Shown here: positions 48,635 through 56,016 of the stretch, one piece after another
Position numbering within the stretch: position 1 is the stretch's first letter
How the letters are laid out: each line of letters starts with the position of its first letter
Assembly: GCA_002483265.1 (NCBI GenBank)
Contig: DLHO01000026.1
Location: 350,510 to 414,509 of the forward strand
Source of the DNA: Flavobacteriales bacterium UBA7666
GTDB taxonomy: Bacteria; Bacteroidota; Bacteroidia; Flavobacteriales_D; Crocinitomicaceae
Length of the DNA: 64,000 nucleotides
Reading direction: 5' to 3'
Notes under the pieces: generated by a model
Seen by the model: only the letters and a program-made list of their open reading frames with translations
What the model was told of the DNA's origin: nothing
Databases searched by the model: none
Program-made: the position numbers and the translations under genes

Positions 48635-49687
48635 TCAGTAGTTTAACTTTCTGCTTTTTTCAGCTGCACAAACCAAATTCCACAAGGCTCTTGCACCAAC
48701 GTTTGCATCCCAATCACCGTCATTTCCCGGAGAAACTTCATTTAGGTCAAAACCAATGATTTTTCTTCCTGATTCCACCAATTGGAAGAACAAATAATTG
48801 ATTTGCTCCAATTCAAATCCACCCACCACGGGAGTTCCGGTATTCGGGCAAAGCGAAGGACTCAATCCGTCAATATCAAATGAAATATATACGCGTTCCG
48901 GCAATTCGTTGAGGATCATGGCAACTTGTTCTTTCCAGGTTTGACCTTCAAACTGACCTTTTTTCAAATCCCAGTCATAAAATGTTTTCACTCTTGGATC
49001 CGAATCAGAAAGTAGGACTTCTGAATGTGCGATATCACGAATTCCAACTTGAACCAACTTTTCCAAATTGTTGCAAGACTGAAGCACATTGTACATGATA
49101 CTTGCATGTGATTGCTTAAAACCTTCGTACGCTTCTCTCAAATCTGCATGTGCATCAATCTGAAGAATTCCAAAGGGTTGTCCCTGATTATTTAAAGCTT
49201 CAATTAAACCCAAAGGCGTACTGTGCTCTCCACCAAGAACGGCTACCAGTTTGTTTTCAGCAAGTAATTTCGTTGCACGTTCTTTCAGGTTACTTCTCAA
49301 CAAATCCGAAGTCGCATTTACTTGTTCAAGTACTTCCTGAAACGGACTGGCTTCATCCAATTCACCACCTTCTTCCAAAAATCCAATGTATTGAACGGTA
49401 TCAATGCACATTTGGTCATTGATTTGTTTCATATCGTCAGAAATCGGTGTCATGAAAACTTGCGTATTCCATGCTTCCGGTAATTGTGGGTGATAAAAGT
49501 CTAATTGCGTACTTGCATCCAGAATTGCTTTTGGTCCGTCACTGGTTCCTTTTCCATAAGATGCTGTTGCATCCCAGGGAACCGGAATGATCACGATGTT
49601 TGCATTTTCCTCAGCTACAGGAAAACCAAAAATGTTCCCGTTAGCAATTCCTACTCCGTTTGGATCAAATTTCTTTGAATTATCCAT
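48635..49687 (-). CDS. speB: Agmatinase (ureohydrolase family)
   Basis: A 350-aa binuclear manganese enzyme of the arginase/agmatinase family, expected to hydrolyse agmatine to putrescine and urea. Metal-binding motifs are intact: LGGEHSTPLG, QIDAHADLREAYEG and SFDIDGLSPSLCPNTGTPV. The first ~110 residues follow the family. Formimidoylglutamase cannot be excluded by sequence alone, but the gene overlaps by 8 bp the upstream AdoMet decarboxylase-spermidine synthase fusion, so putrescine supply for spermidine is the most sensible role. An arginine decarboxylase gene, the expected agmatine source, is not in the window. Confidence 0.9.
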   Translation of the reverse strand: MDNSKKFDPNGVGIANGNIFGFPVAEENANIVIIPVPWDATASYGKGTSDGPKAILDASTQLDFYHPQLPEAWNTQVFMTPISDDMKQINDQMCIDTVQYIGFLEEGGELDEASPFQEVLEQVNATSDLLRSNLKERATKLLAENKLVAVLGGEHSTPLGLIEALNNQGQPFGILQIDAHADLREAYEGFKQSHASIMYNVLQSCNNLEKLVQVGIRDIAHSEVLLSDSDPRVKTFYDWDLKKGQFEGQTWKEQVAMILNELPERVYISFDIDGLSPSLCPNTGTPVVGGFELEQINYLFFQLVESGRKIIGFDLNEVSPGNDGDWDANVGARALWNLVCAAEKSRKLNY

Positions 49688-50963
49688 TAATGAGTGTTTT
49701 CACGAAATTAGGTAAAGCAAAACTTGCCGTATGAATATCTGAATTGTAGTATTTCAATCCTTTTGCAGTAACAAACGACTCTATTTCATTTTCTTTTGAA
49801 ATGGTTTTCGGCTGTGCACTTCCTTTTAATCCGTATTGGAAGCTCCACATTCCTGTTGGATATGTTGGAACGAAGAATAAAGATACCGGTGCGTTTTCTT
49901 TCCCGAAAATATGTTGAAGTGTAATATTCAATTCAGTAAACGATTGCTCGTTGAATTTTGGAGATTCACCTTGTGCAACCAGGATTCCTCCCGGTTTCAA
50001 AATACGGTGGCAATTTCTGTAGAATTCTACGGAGAAAAGTCCTTCTGCTGGTCCAACAGGATCGGATCCGTCTACTATTACTAAATCAAATTCTTCGTTT
50101 GCGGCTTCTTTTGCAAAAGCAATTCCGTCACCAACAATCAGATTTAATTTCGGATGATCAAATGAAGCAGCGATCGTAGGTAAATGTTCTTTACATGCTT
50201 TAATTACTTCCCCGTCGATTTCAACCATGGTTACTTTTTCCACACCATCATGGCGTAAAAACTCACGAACAGTTCCTCCGTCACCACCACCGATCACCAA
50301 AATATTTTTCGCATTTCCATGCGTGAACATTGCCGGGTGAGAGATCATCTCATGATAATGGAATTCATCTTTCTCTGTTGTCATGAACATATCGTCCAAA
50401 GTCAATAGCTTACCGTATTTCGGAGATTCCAAAATGCGCACACGCTGGAACGGAGACTGAACATCAAAGAATACTTCTCCTGTATAACGCAAAGACAAAG
50501 CTTGGTTATCGTCCTTATCTGTAAACCACACATTGCGGGTATACATTTCCGGATTCGACCATTCACCTGCTTTTTGACGCATCGAAGAAATATCGAAGTC
50601 ATTTCTTGTTAATAACTGAACTGCTCCACGCTTCATTTCTAAAGCAGAATAGTTCTTGGCACCAAAACATTCTTTCAGATAATCAAATGAAATCCAGGCA
50701 TCCATTTCTCCGCAAGTGAATAAATCCACAGCAGCATAGCCGTATTCCGGCCATGTATGAATTGCCAGATGGCTTTCTTGAATTACCACTACACCAGAAA
50801 CTCCATAGGGAGAAAAGTGGTGAAATGTAGAATTAATCACAGTTGCACCTGCTTTCAACGCCGCGTCTACCATGTCGCGCTCGATCGAAGATACATCATT
50901 CATAATGTGCGGATCGCACCCCATAAACTCCACTAGAATATGGTTCCCCAATGCATTACTCAT
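49680..50963 (-). CDS. speDE: Fused S-adenosylmethionine decarboxylase - spermidine synthase
   Basis: A 427-aa bifunctional protein. Residues 1-125 are a class 1b AdoMet decarboxylase proenzyme: self-cleavage occurs at Glu63-Ser64 in VVVIQESHLAIHTWPEYGY, Ser64 becoming the pyruvoyl group, with His70 and Cys84 (DLFTCGEMDAW) as catalytic residues. Residues about 145-427 are a spermidine synthase: LTLDDMFMTTEKDE, FHYHEM, the GGGDGG SAM motif at 225-230 and the catalytic DGSDP at 298-302. It makes decarboxylated AdoMet and passes the aminopropyl group to putrescine. The fusion is a single open frame; processing would release the N-terminal beta chain and leave the alpha chain joined to the synthase. 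It heads the operon with agmatinase. Confidence 0.94.
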   Translation of the reverse strand: MSNALGNHILVEFMGCDPHIMNDVSSIERDMVDAALKAGATVINSTFHHFSPYGVSGVVVIQESHLAIHTWPEYGYAAVDLFTCGEMDAWISFDYLKECFGAKNYSALEMKRGAVQLLTRNDFDISSMRQKAGEWSNPEMYTRNVWFTDKDDNQALSLRYTGEVFFDVQSPFQRVRILESPKYGKLLTLDDMFMTTEKDEFHYHEMISHPAMFTHGNAKNILVIGGGDGGTVREFLRHDGVEKVTMVEIDGEVIKACKEHLPTIAASFDHPKLNLIVGDGIAFAKEAANEEFDLVIVDGSDPVGPAEGLFSVEFYRNCHRILKPGGILVAQGESPKFNEQSFTELNITLQHIFGKENAPVSLFFVPTYPTGMWSFQYGLKGSAQPKTISKENEIESFVTAKGLKYYNSDIHTASFALPNFVKTLING

Positions 50964-50995
50964 TAGCTATTCAGTATAAATTATAAAAACGAGCG

Positions 50996-51003
50996 CAAAG
51001 GTA
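50996..51003 (-). promoter_or_regulatory. -7 box TACCTTTG for the spermidine operon
   Basis: On the minus strand TACCTTTG matches TAnnTTTG, 32 bp before the fused gene's ATG. A -33 TTG is not clear. Confidence 0.5.
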
Positions 51004-51060
51004 CTGGTTTTAGATGGTTTAGAACCCGATTAATTGAAAAAATAATGATTAGATAATAAT

Positions 51061-51236
51061 TACGAATCACGAGTTCCGAATTCCTAATAGAGGATATCAG
51101 TTGACGGAATGAATTGAGAAGACCGAATTAGTAGTTTAATTTCTGGAAAAACAGAGTGTTAGTCAGAAGTATATAAAAATGCAAATGCAAAGAGGATTCT
51201 GTTAATTCGGAATTAGGCATTCGGAATTCGGAATTC
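51061..51236. repeat. Word-repeat inverted pair (AATTCGGA words) overlapping a gene end
   Basis: Left arm at 51061-51090 (CGAGTTCCGAATTCCTAAT) and right arm at 51203-51236 with three ATTCGGAATT-type words are complementary over about 20 positions with few mismatches. The right arm overlaps the last codons of the hydrolase gene (end 51213). Confidence 0.55.
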
Positions 51237-51998
51237 CCCTAACCAGTTTTCGATTTGTCGAATGACAAACTCTTTTCTTTCAAGGTGCGGATGATGTCCA
51301 CAGGAAGGAAGGATCTTGCCCGTTCGGTTTTCGTAGTTTTCTACAATTGAATTCACTTGTTCTTCCGTTCCGTATTGATCGTCTTTTCCCTGTATGGCTA
51401 AAACGGGGATTTTGAATGATTGAATTTCATCGCGGATATCCCAGTTTTTAAACTCCGGAGCTAACCAGGTATTGGCCCAGGCATAAAACAAGGGGTTTGT
51501 TTTTTCTTTGTGAATTTTATACAAACCGTCGAGCTTTCCGGCTTCAAATGCCTCAATAGCCGGATAAATTCCAGCTAAAGTTTCTTCTTCTACAAAAGTG
51601 TGAGCTGCCATGGTCACAATGGCGCTAAGATTTTTCACGTTTCGGGATGCCATAATCAATGCAATACTTCCACCATCGCTGTGACCGATCAAAATAATCT
51701 TCTGATTTGGGTTCAATACTTCCCGGAGAACCTCTTGCGTTTCATCTGCATAATTGTGGAGGTAATGGGTATTTCGTTCACCGGATAACCCACTGGACTT
51801 TCCATGACCACTTCGTTCAATCACAATTCCCGGTAAGTTCAACGAATGACACAATTCTGAAGGAAAGCTTTTCCATTGAATAATACTTCCCAGTGCCTCA
51901 TGAAGGAACACCAAAACGGGTTTGGAATCAGTTAATGCTATCTGATTAATCCATTGGATATTGATCTCTTTTGAGTTGAAGCGAATGATTTTTTCCAT
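51213..51998 (-). CDS. Alpha/beta hydrolase
   Basis: A 261-aa cytosolic alpha/beta-hydrolase. LVFLHEALGSIIQWKSFP (29-46) provides the oxyanion-hole strand; the nucleophile is Ser107 in LIGHSDGGSIAL; the acid is in IPVLAIQGKDDQYGTEEQ; and His is in CGHHPHLER. The G-H-S-D-G-G elbow and length resemble small-ester or lactone hydrolases of the family. Substrate is unknown. The last residues, EFRIPNA, and the stop are encoded by an intergenic word-repeat arm, so the natural end of the ancestral gene may have been changed. Confidence 0.9.
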   Translation of the reverse strand: MEKIIRFNSKEINIQWINQIALTDSKPVLVFLHEALGSIIQWKSFPSELCHSLNLPGIVIERSGHGKSSGLSGERNTHYLHNYADETQEVLREVLNPNQKIILIGHSDGGSIALIMASRNVKNLSAIVTMAAHTFVEEETLAGIYPAIEAFEAGKLDGLYKIHKEKTNPLFYAWANTWLAPEFKNWDIRDEIQSFKIPVLAIQGKDDQYGTEEQVNSIVENYENRTGKILPSCGHHPHLERKEFVIRQIENWLGEFRIPNA

Positions 51999-52004
51999 GG
52001 AGAA

Positions 52005-52082
52005 AGTTCAATGGTTCAATAGTTTAAAAGGTTCAAATTAAATCTGAGTCTTGAACTCTTTGAACATTTAAACTTGTTGAAA
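52005..52082. repeat. Word-repeat hairpin (GTTCAA words)
   Basis: Left TTCAATAGTTTAAAAGGTTC (followed by AAA) and right TTTGAACATTTAAACTTGTT (followed by GAA) are complementary with few mismatches. It lies between the hydrolase start and the EF-P terminator. Confidence 0.6.
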
Positions 52083-52118
52083 AAGAAAAACCATCAGCCG
52101 ATCGACCAATGGTTTTCT
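52083..52118 (-). terminator. Intrinsic terminator of efp
   Basis: AAAACCAT (52088-52095) and ATGGTTTT (52110-52117) form the stem with the loop CAGCCGATCGACCA; minus-strand T-run TTTTTCTTTTT follows. It is 21 bp after the efp stop. Confidence 0.85.
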
Positions 52119-52138
52119 AACATATAATATTGGTTGAA

Positions 52139-52705
52139 TCAGTTTTTTACGCGCTCAACGTAAACACCTGTTCTTGTATCTACTTTAATGATTTCACCCA
52201 TGTCGATGAACAAAGGAACTTTTACTTCAGCTCCAGTTGCAATGGTGGCAGCTTTCATTGAGTTTGTTGCAGTATCACCTTTAATTCCCGGTTCTGTATA
52301 GGTTACTTCAGAAACTAAATACATTGGCAATTCAACTACCAAAGGAACTTCGTCGTTTGCATCGTACAAAATATTACAAACCATTCCTTCTAATAAGAAA
52401 GCCGGTCTTTCAATCATTTTTGCAGGAATATTAACTTGCTCAAAAGTTTCGTTGTTCATGAAAATGAAATCGTTCTCTTCTTTATATAAGTATTGATATT
52501 CACGGTTTTCAACGCGAATGATTTCAATTTTGTGCCCTGCAGAAAAAGTGTTATCAATTACTTTCCCTGTTTCGATGATGCGCATTTTAGTACGTACGAA
52601 AGCTGGACCTTTTCCAGGTTTTACGTGTTGGAATTCAATAATCTGACTAATCTTGTCATTGAATTTAATACACAATCCGTTTCGAATATCTGCTGTGGTT
52701 GCCAT
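52139..52705 (-). CDS. efp: Translation elongation factor P
   Basis: A 188-aa EF-P, which relieves ribosome stalling at polyproline. Three domains are present: domain I (1-64) with the loop VKPGKGPAFVR, the residue to be modified being Lys32; domain II (65-126) with MIERPAFLLEGM and VPLVVELP; and domain III (130-188) with VTYTEPGIKGDTATNS and VPLFIDMGEIIKVDT. The modification enzymes EpmA/EpmB are not seen nearby, so the modification type in this strain is unknown. It is divergent from tatA; its -7 box TATATTTG lies at 52738-52731. Confidence 0.98.
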   Translation of the reverse strand: MATTADIRNGLCIKFNDKISQIIEFQHVKPGKGPAFVRTKMRIIETGKVIDNTFSAGHKIEIIRVENREYQYLYKEENDFIFMNNETFEQVNIPAKMIERPAFLLEGMVCNILYDANDEVPLVVELPMYLVSEVTYTEPGIKGDTATNSMKAATIATGAEVKVPLFIDMGEIIKVDTRTGVYVERVKN

Positions 52706-52730
52706 GCTTCTTTTTTATTGTTTTCGGGCG

Positions 52731-52738
52731 CAAATATA
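52731..52738 (-). promoter_or_regulatory. -7 box TATATTTG for efp
   Basis: TATATTTG on the minus strand, 26 bp upstream of the efp ATG, matches TAnnTTTG exactly. No clear -33. Confidence 0.55.
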
Positions 52739-52816
52739 ACCAAAATATGATCTAAAAGGTGATTAAAAATTAACGTTTCATAAGACAAGAGGCTAGGATA
52801 GCTCAATTAATTCGAT

Positions 52817-52824
52817 TACTTTTG
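52817..52824 (+). promoter_or_regulatory. -7 box TACTTTTG for tatA
   Basis: TACTTTTG matches TAnnTTTG and lies 8 bp before the tatA ATG at 52833, so the transcript would have a very short leader. Confidence 0.4.
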
Positions 52825-52832
52825 TTGTCATT

Positions 52833-53255
52833 ATGACAGTTTTACCTTTATTTCTAAGTGATGTCGGCGGTTCAGAAATCGTTTTGATCTTACTTGTTAT
52901 ATTGATGTTTTTTGGTTCAAAGAGCATTCCGGGAATTGCCCGTACAATGGGTAAAACGATGCATCAGATCAAACAAGCTACTCAGGATGTTCAGAATGAG
53001 ATCAAAAAATCTACCGGAGATATGAAGACGGATTTTGATCTGCAAAAAATGGTTCGTGAAACAACGGATATTATTGAAAAACCGCTTTTAGAAGAATCGG
53101 TAAAAATGGATCAGATCATTCAAACTCCAACTCAATTTTCTAAGCCTTTCGGAATACCGAATCCTTCATCACCCGCTCAAGTTTCTAGTTCGGACGTAAC
53201 TCCAATATTGGATCAACCGGTAGAAGAGAACAAAGATCTGGCACAGGAAAAATAA
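52833..53255 (+). CDS. tatA: TatA/TatE-type twin-arginine translocase subunit
   Basis: A 140-aa membrane protein. The N-terminal SEIVLILLVILMFFGSKSIP forms the TM helix with the Phe-Gly hinge (FGSKSIPGIAR) of TatA/B proteins, followed by the amphipathic helix ARTMGKTMHQIKQATQ. A longer C-terminal tail (residues 60-140, charged then Pro/Ser-rich) extends beyond typical TatA length (~60-90) and may approach TatB. TatC is not adjacent. It probably forms the translocation channel for folded proteins. Confidence 0.93.
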   Translation: MTVLPLFLSDVGGSEIVLILLVILMFFGSKSIPGIARTMGKTMHQIKQATQDVQNEIKKSTGDMKTDFDLQKMVRETTDIIEKPLLEESVKMDQIIQTPTQFSKPFGIPNPSSPAQVSSSDVTPILDQPVEENKDLAQEK

Positions 53256-53259
53256 AAAG

Positions 53260-53385
53260 CACTTCGACTTCGCTGCACCTATGCTGTAGCTTCAGCGCAA
53301 GCATTCAGTGACCTTTTTATACTCAGTGCATCTTTATTTATAATCATTTTTTCTTAACGGTGACAGAGCGGAGTCAAAGGCAATG
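53260..53385. repeat. Degenerate CTTCGACTTCGCT-type inverted repeat
   Basis: GCACTTCGACTTCGCTGCAC and later TTCAGTGACC resemble the CTTCGACTxCGCTCAGTGACC intergenic word frequent in Bacteroidota. Near the right end, GGTGACAGAGCGGAGTCAAA (53360-53379) is a degenerate reverse complement. Together they look like a decayed REP-like inverted pair, placed between convergent tatA and the Tdi1-like gene. Confidence 0.5.
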
Positions 53386-53952
53386 TTAACTTGTCATTTG
53401 AAATACCAAATCCTGGTAAACAATAGCATTTCCTTTTTGAACGTATTCAATTTCTTCCGCTCCGCCAAAGGCAAGGATAGGAGTGAAGGTAAATACCTCG
53501 TGTTTTTCCAGTTTTCCGTTTTGAGTAATAGCCTCTTTAAATAAATCTTCACGAAGCCACATCTTCCGTTCAACTATATTGGTTATGAAATCATCCAGAA
53601 AATCTCCCATACTCCAAACTAAGGTTTCAATTTTACGGTATTGGATATCAATCAAGCAAACATCTTCGTCTTCTTCGGTCAATTTTCTATAATAGAATAA
53701 TTCTCCGAATCCACTGATTGCAAAGGGAACATAATTGGGAGCTTCTCTTCCGAGCCAAGTCCAAAGGTTGTCTTCAAAATCGGCAGGATTGATAAATTCA
53801 ATTAATCCGTCGTTGTATTTTCCAAATCCGCTTGTTTTCCAGATTTCGATCAATGATTCCGGAACCTTGTCTTGGTATTGGTTAATGATTTCTTCTGATG
53901 CAGGAATATTGTCTGCATCGGGAATGTAATTTGTTTTGAAATTTTCAAGCAT
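53386..53952 (-). CDS. GAD-like/DUF1851 (Tdi1-type) immunity-like protein
   Basis: A 188-aa soluble acidic protein. The N-terminal half (about 5-100) has the GAD-like opening PESLIEIWKTSGFGKYNDGL and FINPADFEDNLWTWLG; the C-terminal half (about 110-188) has the DUF1851 features WSMGDFLDDFITN, DLFKEAI and PILAFGGAEEIEYVQKG. This pair of domains is found in Tdi1, the immunity protein against an ADP-ribosyltransferase effector of the type VI system. No toxin gene is adjacent, so it is an orphan immunity gene or has been recruited to another role. Confidence 0.85.
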   Translation of the reverse strand: MLENFKTNYIPDADNIPASEEIINQYQDKVPESLIEIWKTSGFGKYNDGLIEFINPADFEDNLWTWLGREAPNYVPFAISGFGELFYYRKLTEEDEDVCLIDIQYRKIETLVWSMGDFLDDFITNIVERKMWLREDLFKEAITQNGKLEKHEVFTFTPILAFGGAEEIEYVQKGNAIVYQDLVFQMTS

Positions 53953-53959
53953 AACTATT

Positions 53960-54074
53960 AATTGAAAATGGATAATTGAGAATGTAAAAGGAGGAATAAC
54001 TCTAAGTTGTAAAATCTATCTTTTTCGTTCTAAATATCTGAAACTTTTCAATTTTACATTTTAAACTCTCAATT
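53960..54074. repeat. Word-repeat inverted pair (AATTGAAAATGGA words)
   Basis: Left AATTGAAAATGGATAATTGA (53960 onward, continuing to AAAAG) and right CTTTTCAATTTTACATTTTA to CTCAATT (54044-54074) are roughly complementary (about 60% of positions by eye). It sits in the spacer between two minus-strand genes. Confidence 0.5.
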
Positions 54075-54078
54075 CTGT

Positions 54079-54618
54079 TTAGTCTTCATCCTGATAGGTC
54101 ACATCTTTCAACTTAAAATCCTTTCGTATTTCCGGATGAGAGATTTCTCCACCTGAATTTCCAACTTCTTTGGCAAAATAAGCTGCAATCACTCCTACAA
54201 TCAGAACAATTACAGAAGCCGGCATTGCCATTGACTTTTTCTTGAATTCAAGGAATAATGCAATGATAGAAAGTGCCATGATTCCCCACATAATTGGCAT
54301 TAATTCTTCAGCACGTTCTTCGTGAATATGAATCAATGTTTCTGTTTCCTCACTATTTTCCAATGTTTCCTGAATAGCATCAGGGCAGTCTTGAGAAATG
54401 GTTCGTTGTTCTACGGCTTCTTCTACAAAATGCTCTGCACCTTCACCGGTGGCATCAGAAATTTGTGCGGTGATTCCGGATATTACAAAGAGTAACAAAC
54501 CAACTCTTCTTGTTACAGAAGACTTTGCAAGGATTCCGATTAGAAGAACGATAATTCCGAAAATCAATCCAATGATCGGGAAGTGGTTAATAATTAAGTG
54601 CGAGTGTGCTGGGTTCAT
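54079..54618 (-). CDS. DUF2231-like membrane protein
   Basis: A 179-aa protein. MNPAHSHLIINHFPIIGLIF is the typical start of small DUF2231-like membrane proteins, with hydrophobic segments at about 8-28, 37-55, 105-125 and 130-150 and a charged segment EHFVEEAVEQRTISQDC between them. The function is unknown. The frame is open far upstream through AT-rich repeat sequence but the start at 54618 is supported by the N-terminal motif. Confidence 0.8.
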   Translation of the reverse strand: MNPAHSHLIINHFPIIGLIFGIIVLLIGILAKSSVTRRVGLLLFVISGITAQISDATGEGAEHFVEEAVEQRTISQDCPDAIQETLENSEETETLIHIHEERAEELMPIMWGIMALSIIALFLEFKKKSMAMPASVIVLIVGVIAAYFAKEVGNSGGEISHPEIRKDFKLKDVTYQDED

Positions 54619-54660
54619 AATTCCTTTAATTTGGCTCGAAAATACAAGAATAAAATAAGA

Positions 54661-54676
54661 GTCCGCCGCGGCAGAC
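54661..54676. repeat. GC-rich REP-like palindrome
   Basis: GTCCGCCGCGGCAGAC is a near-perfect palindrome (one mismatched pair) in AT-rich DNA, and resembles the TCCGCCGCGGCGGA word recurrent in Bacteroidota. It overlaps the left end of the duplicated terminator region. Confidence 0.55.
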
Positions 54677-54790
54677 GATAAAAATCTGCGTTGCAGATTA
54701 AGCGGGTTTCTTAATAGCTCAGAAAAGAAAGCAAAGCTTTCGATAAAAATTTGCAGTTGCAGATTACGTGGATTTTTTAATCGTTCAGAA
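54676..54790 (-). terminator. Duplicated terminator region after the FAD oxidoreductase gene
   Basis: Two tandem copies, 54676-54724 and 54741-54790, about 75% identical with one gap. Copy 1 contains AATCTGC-GTT-GCAGATT, an exact hairpin followed by TTTTTA on the minus strand. Copy 2 has a weaker version and overlaps the last codons of the gene (stop at 54777-54779). So the gene tail plus terminator appear duplicated. Confidence 0.6.
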
Positions 54791-55913
54791 GACAAGCAAG
54801 TCTTTCGCCTACTAATGAGCCAATTGCTACACCCATTCCGCCAAGTCTCACACCGACTGCAGTATTCGAATTGATTTTTTCTATAATCGGACCTTTTTCA
54901 GTTCCGACTCCCATCGTTCCAGACCATCTGTAATCGATGGAGAAATTGGTATTGGGAATAATTTTTTCTTTCAAAAGTTCTTCCAGAGCATTTTGGATCA
55001 ATTCCGTTTGATCCAATTCAAAGGTGTTTTCTGCTTTAAAGTCCAGATTTCTGCCTCCTCCAAACAAAATTCGGTTTCCAATATTTCGGAAGTAATAATA
55101 TCCTTTGTCCAAGTGAAAAGTTCCTTTTGCTTTTAATCCGTTGATTTCGGAAGTGACTAAAACTTGTGCTCTCGCCGGATCCACCCTTAATTCAGGTAAT
55201 AATTTCTTTGCAAATCCGTTGATTGTAATACCTAACTTCTTTGATTTGATTTCTCCATAATTGGTTTCAATAATCACCTGGTTTTGGTCTGAATGAAAGT
55301 TAATCACTTCAATTCCATTCAAAACAATGATTTGGTTCTTTGCAAGATCTCGCTGAGTTGCCAAAAGCAATTTCCCGGTATCAATTGCACCTTCCAAGCG
55401 ATTAAAATAACCTCCCTCAAAACAACTAAAACCAAATTTTCCTTGAACATTTTTCTCAAACGAATAACACTCTTTTTTTCCGGTAATTGATTCAATCTGT
55501 TGATTCAAAACTTCTAGTTTTGGGTGGTAAATTGCTAAATCTGTTTCATCTGTAATCAGGTCATATGAACCACAATTTTCGTAATTCAAATCGGATGGTG
55601 AAAATCGTTGAAGCAAACGTTCCAATCCTTCATAGCGCAATTTCACGGTATTCCAAACACGTTCTTCAGAGGTGTTTTTCAAGTCGTCCAAAAGTTCCGT
55701 AACACTACCGAAACAAGTGAATCCGGCGTTTTTTGTACTTGCTCCAAGCGGTAGGTAGCTTCGCTCTAAAATCACGATTTTCGCATCCGGATTTTGTCTT
55801 CTAAGTTCGAGTGCACAGGCAGAGCCAACAATACCACTTCCAACTATCAGAAAATCAATATCTTCTAAAAGCGTAACTTTTTCCCAAAAACTGAGTTGTT
55901 TAAATTGAATCAT
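54777..55913 (-). CDS. FAD-dependent oxidoreductase (DAO family)
   Basis: A 378-aa flavoenzyme of the D-amino-acid oxidase/glycine oxidase family. The dinucleotide-binding motif is DIDFLIVGSGIVGSACALEL (GSGIVG at 25-30), followed by IVILERSYLPLGASTKNAGF with the His-less KNAGF substrate loop. C-terminal FAD contacts are in RWSGTMGVGTEKGPII and VGVRLGGMGVAIGSLVG. The substrate is likely an amine or amino acid; not predictable from the sequence. Its tail lies inside a duplicated terminator-like segment. Confidence 0.92.
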   Translation of the reverse strand: MIQFKQLSFWEKVTLLEDIDFLIVGSGIVGSACALELRRQNPDAKIVILERSYLPLGASTKNAGFTCFGSVTELLDDLKNTSEERVWNTVKLRYEGLERLLQRFSPSDLNYENCGSYDLITDETDLAIYHPKLEVLNQQIESITGKKECYSFEKNVQGKFGFSCFEGGYFNRLEGAIDTGKLLLATQRDLAKNQIIVLNGIEVINFHSDQNQVIIETNYGEIKSKKLGITINGFAKKLLPELRVDPARAQVLVTSEINGLKAKGTFHLDKGYYYFRNIGNRILFGGGRNLDFKAENTFELDQTELIQNALEELLKEKIIPNTNFSIDYRWSGTMGVGTEKGPIIEKINSNTAVGVRLGGMGVAIGSLVGERLACLLND

Positions 55914-56016
55914 AGCAGCGAAAATGAACTTTTTTACCGATATTTGTATGAATAAGTTGAACTAATTTAAACCAAAATTAATTTCGGTTGTACTACGACT
56001 AGAATAAACTAAAAAC

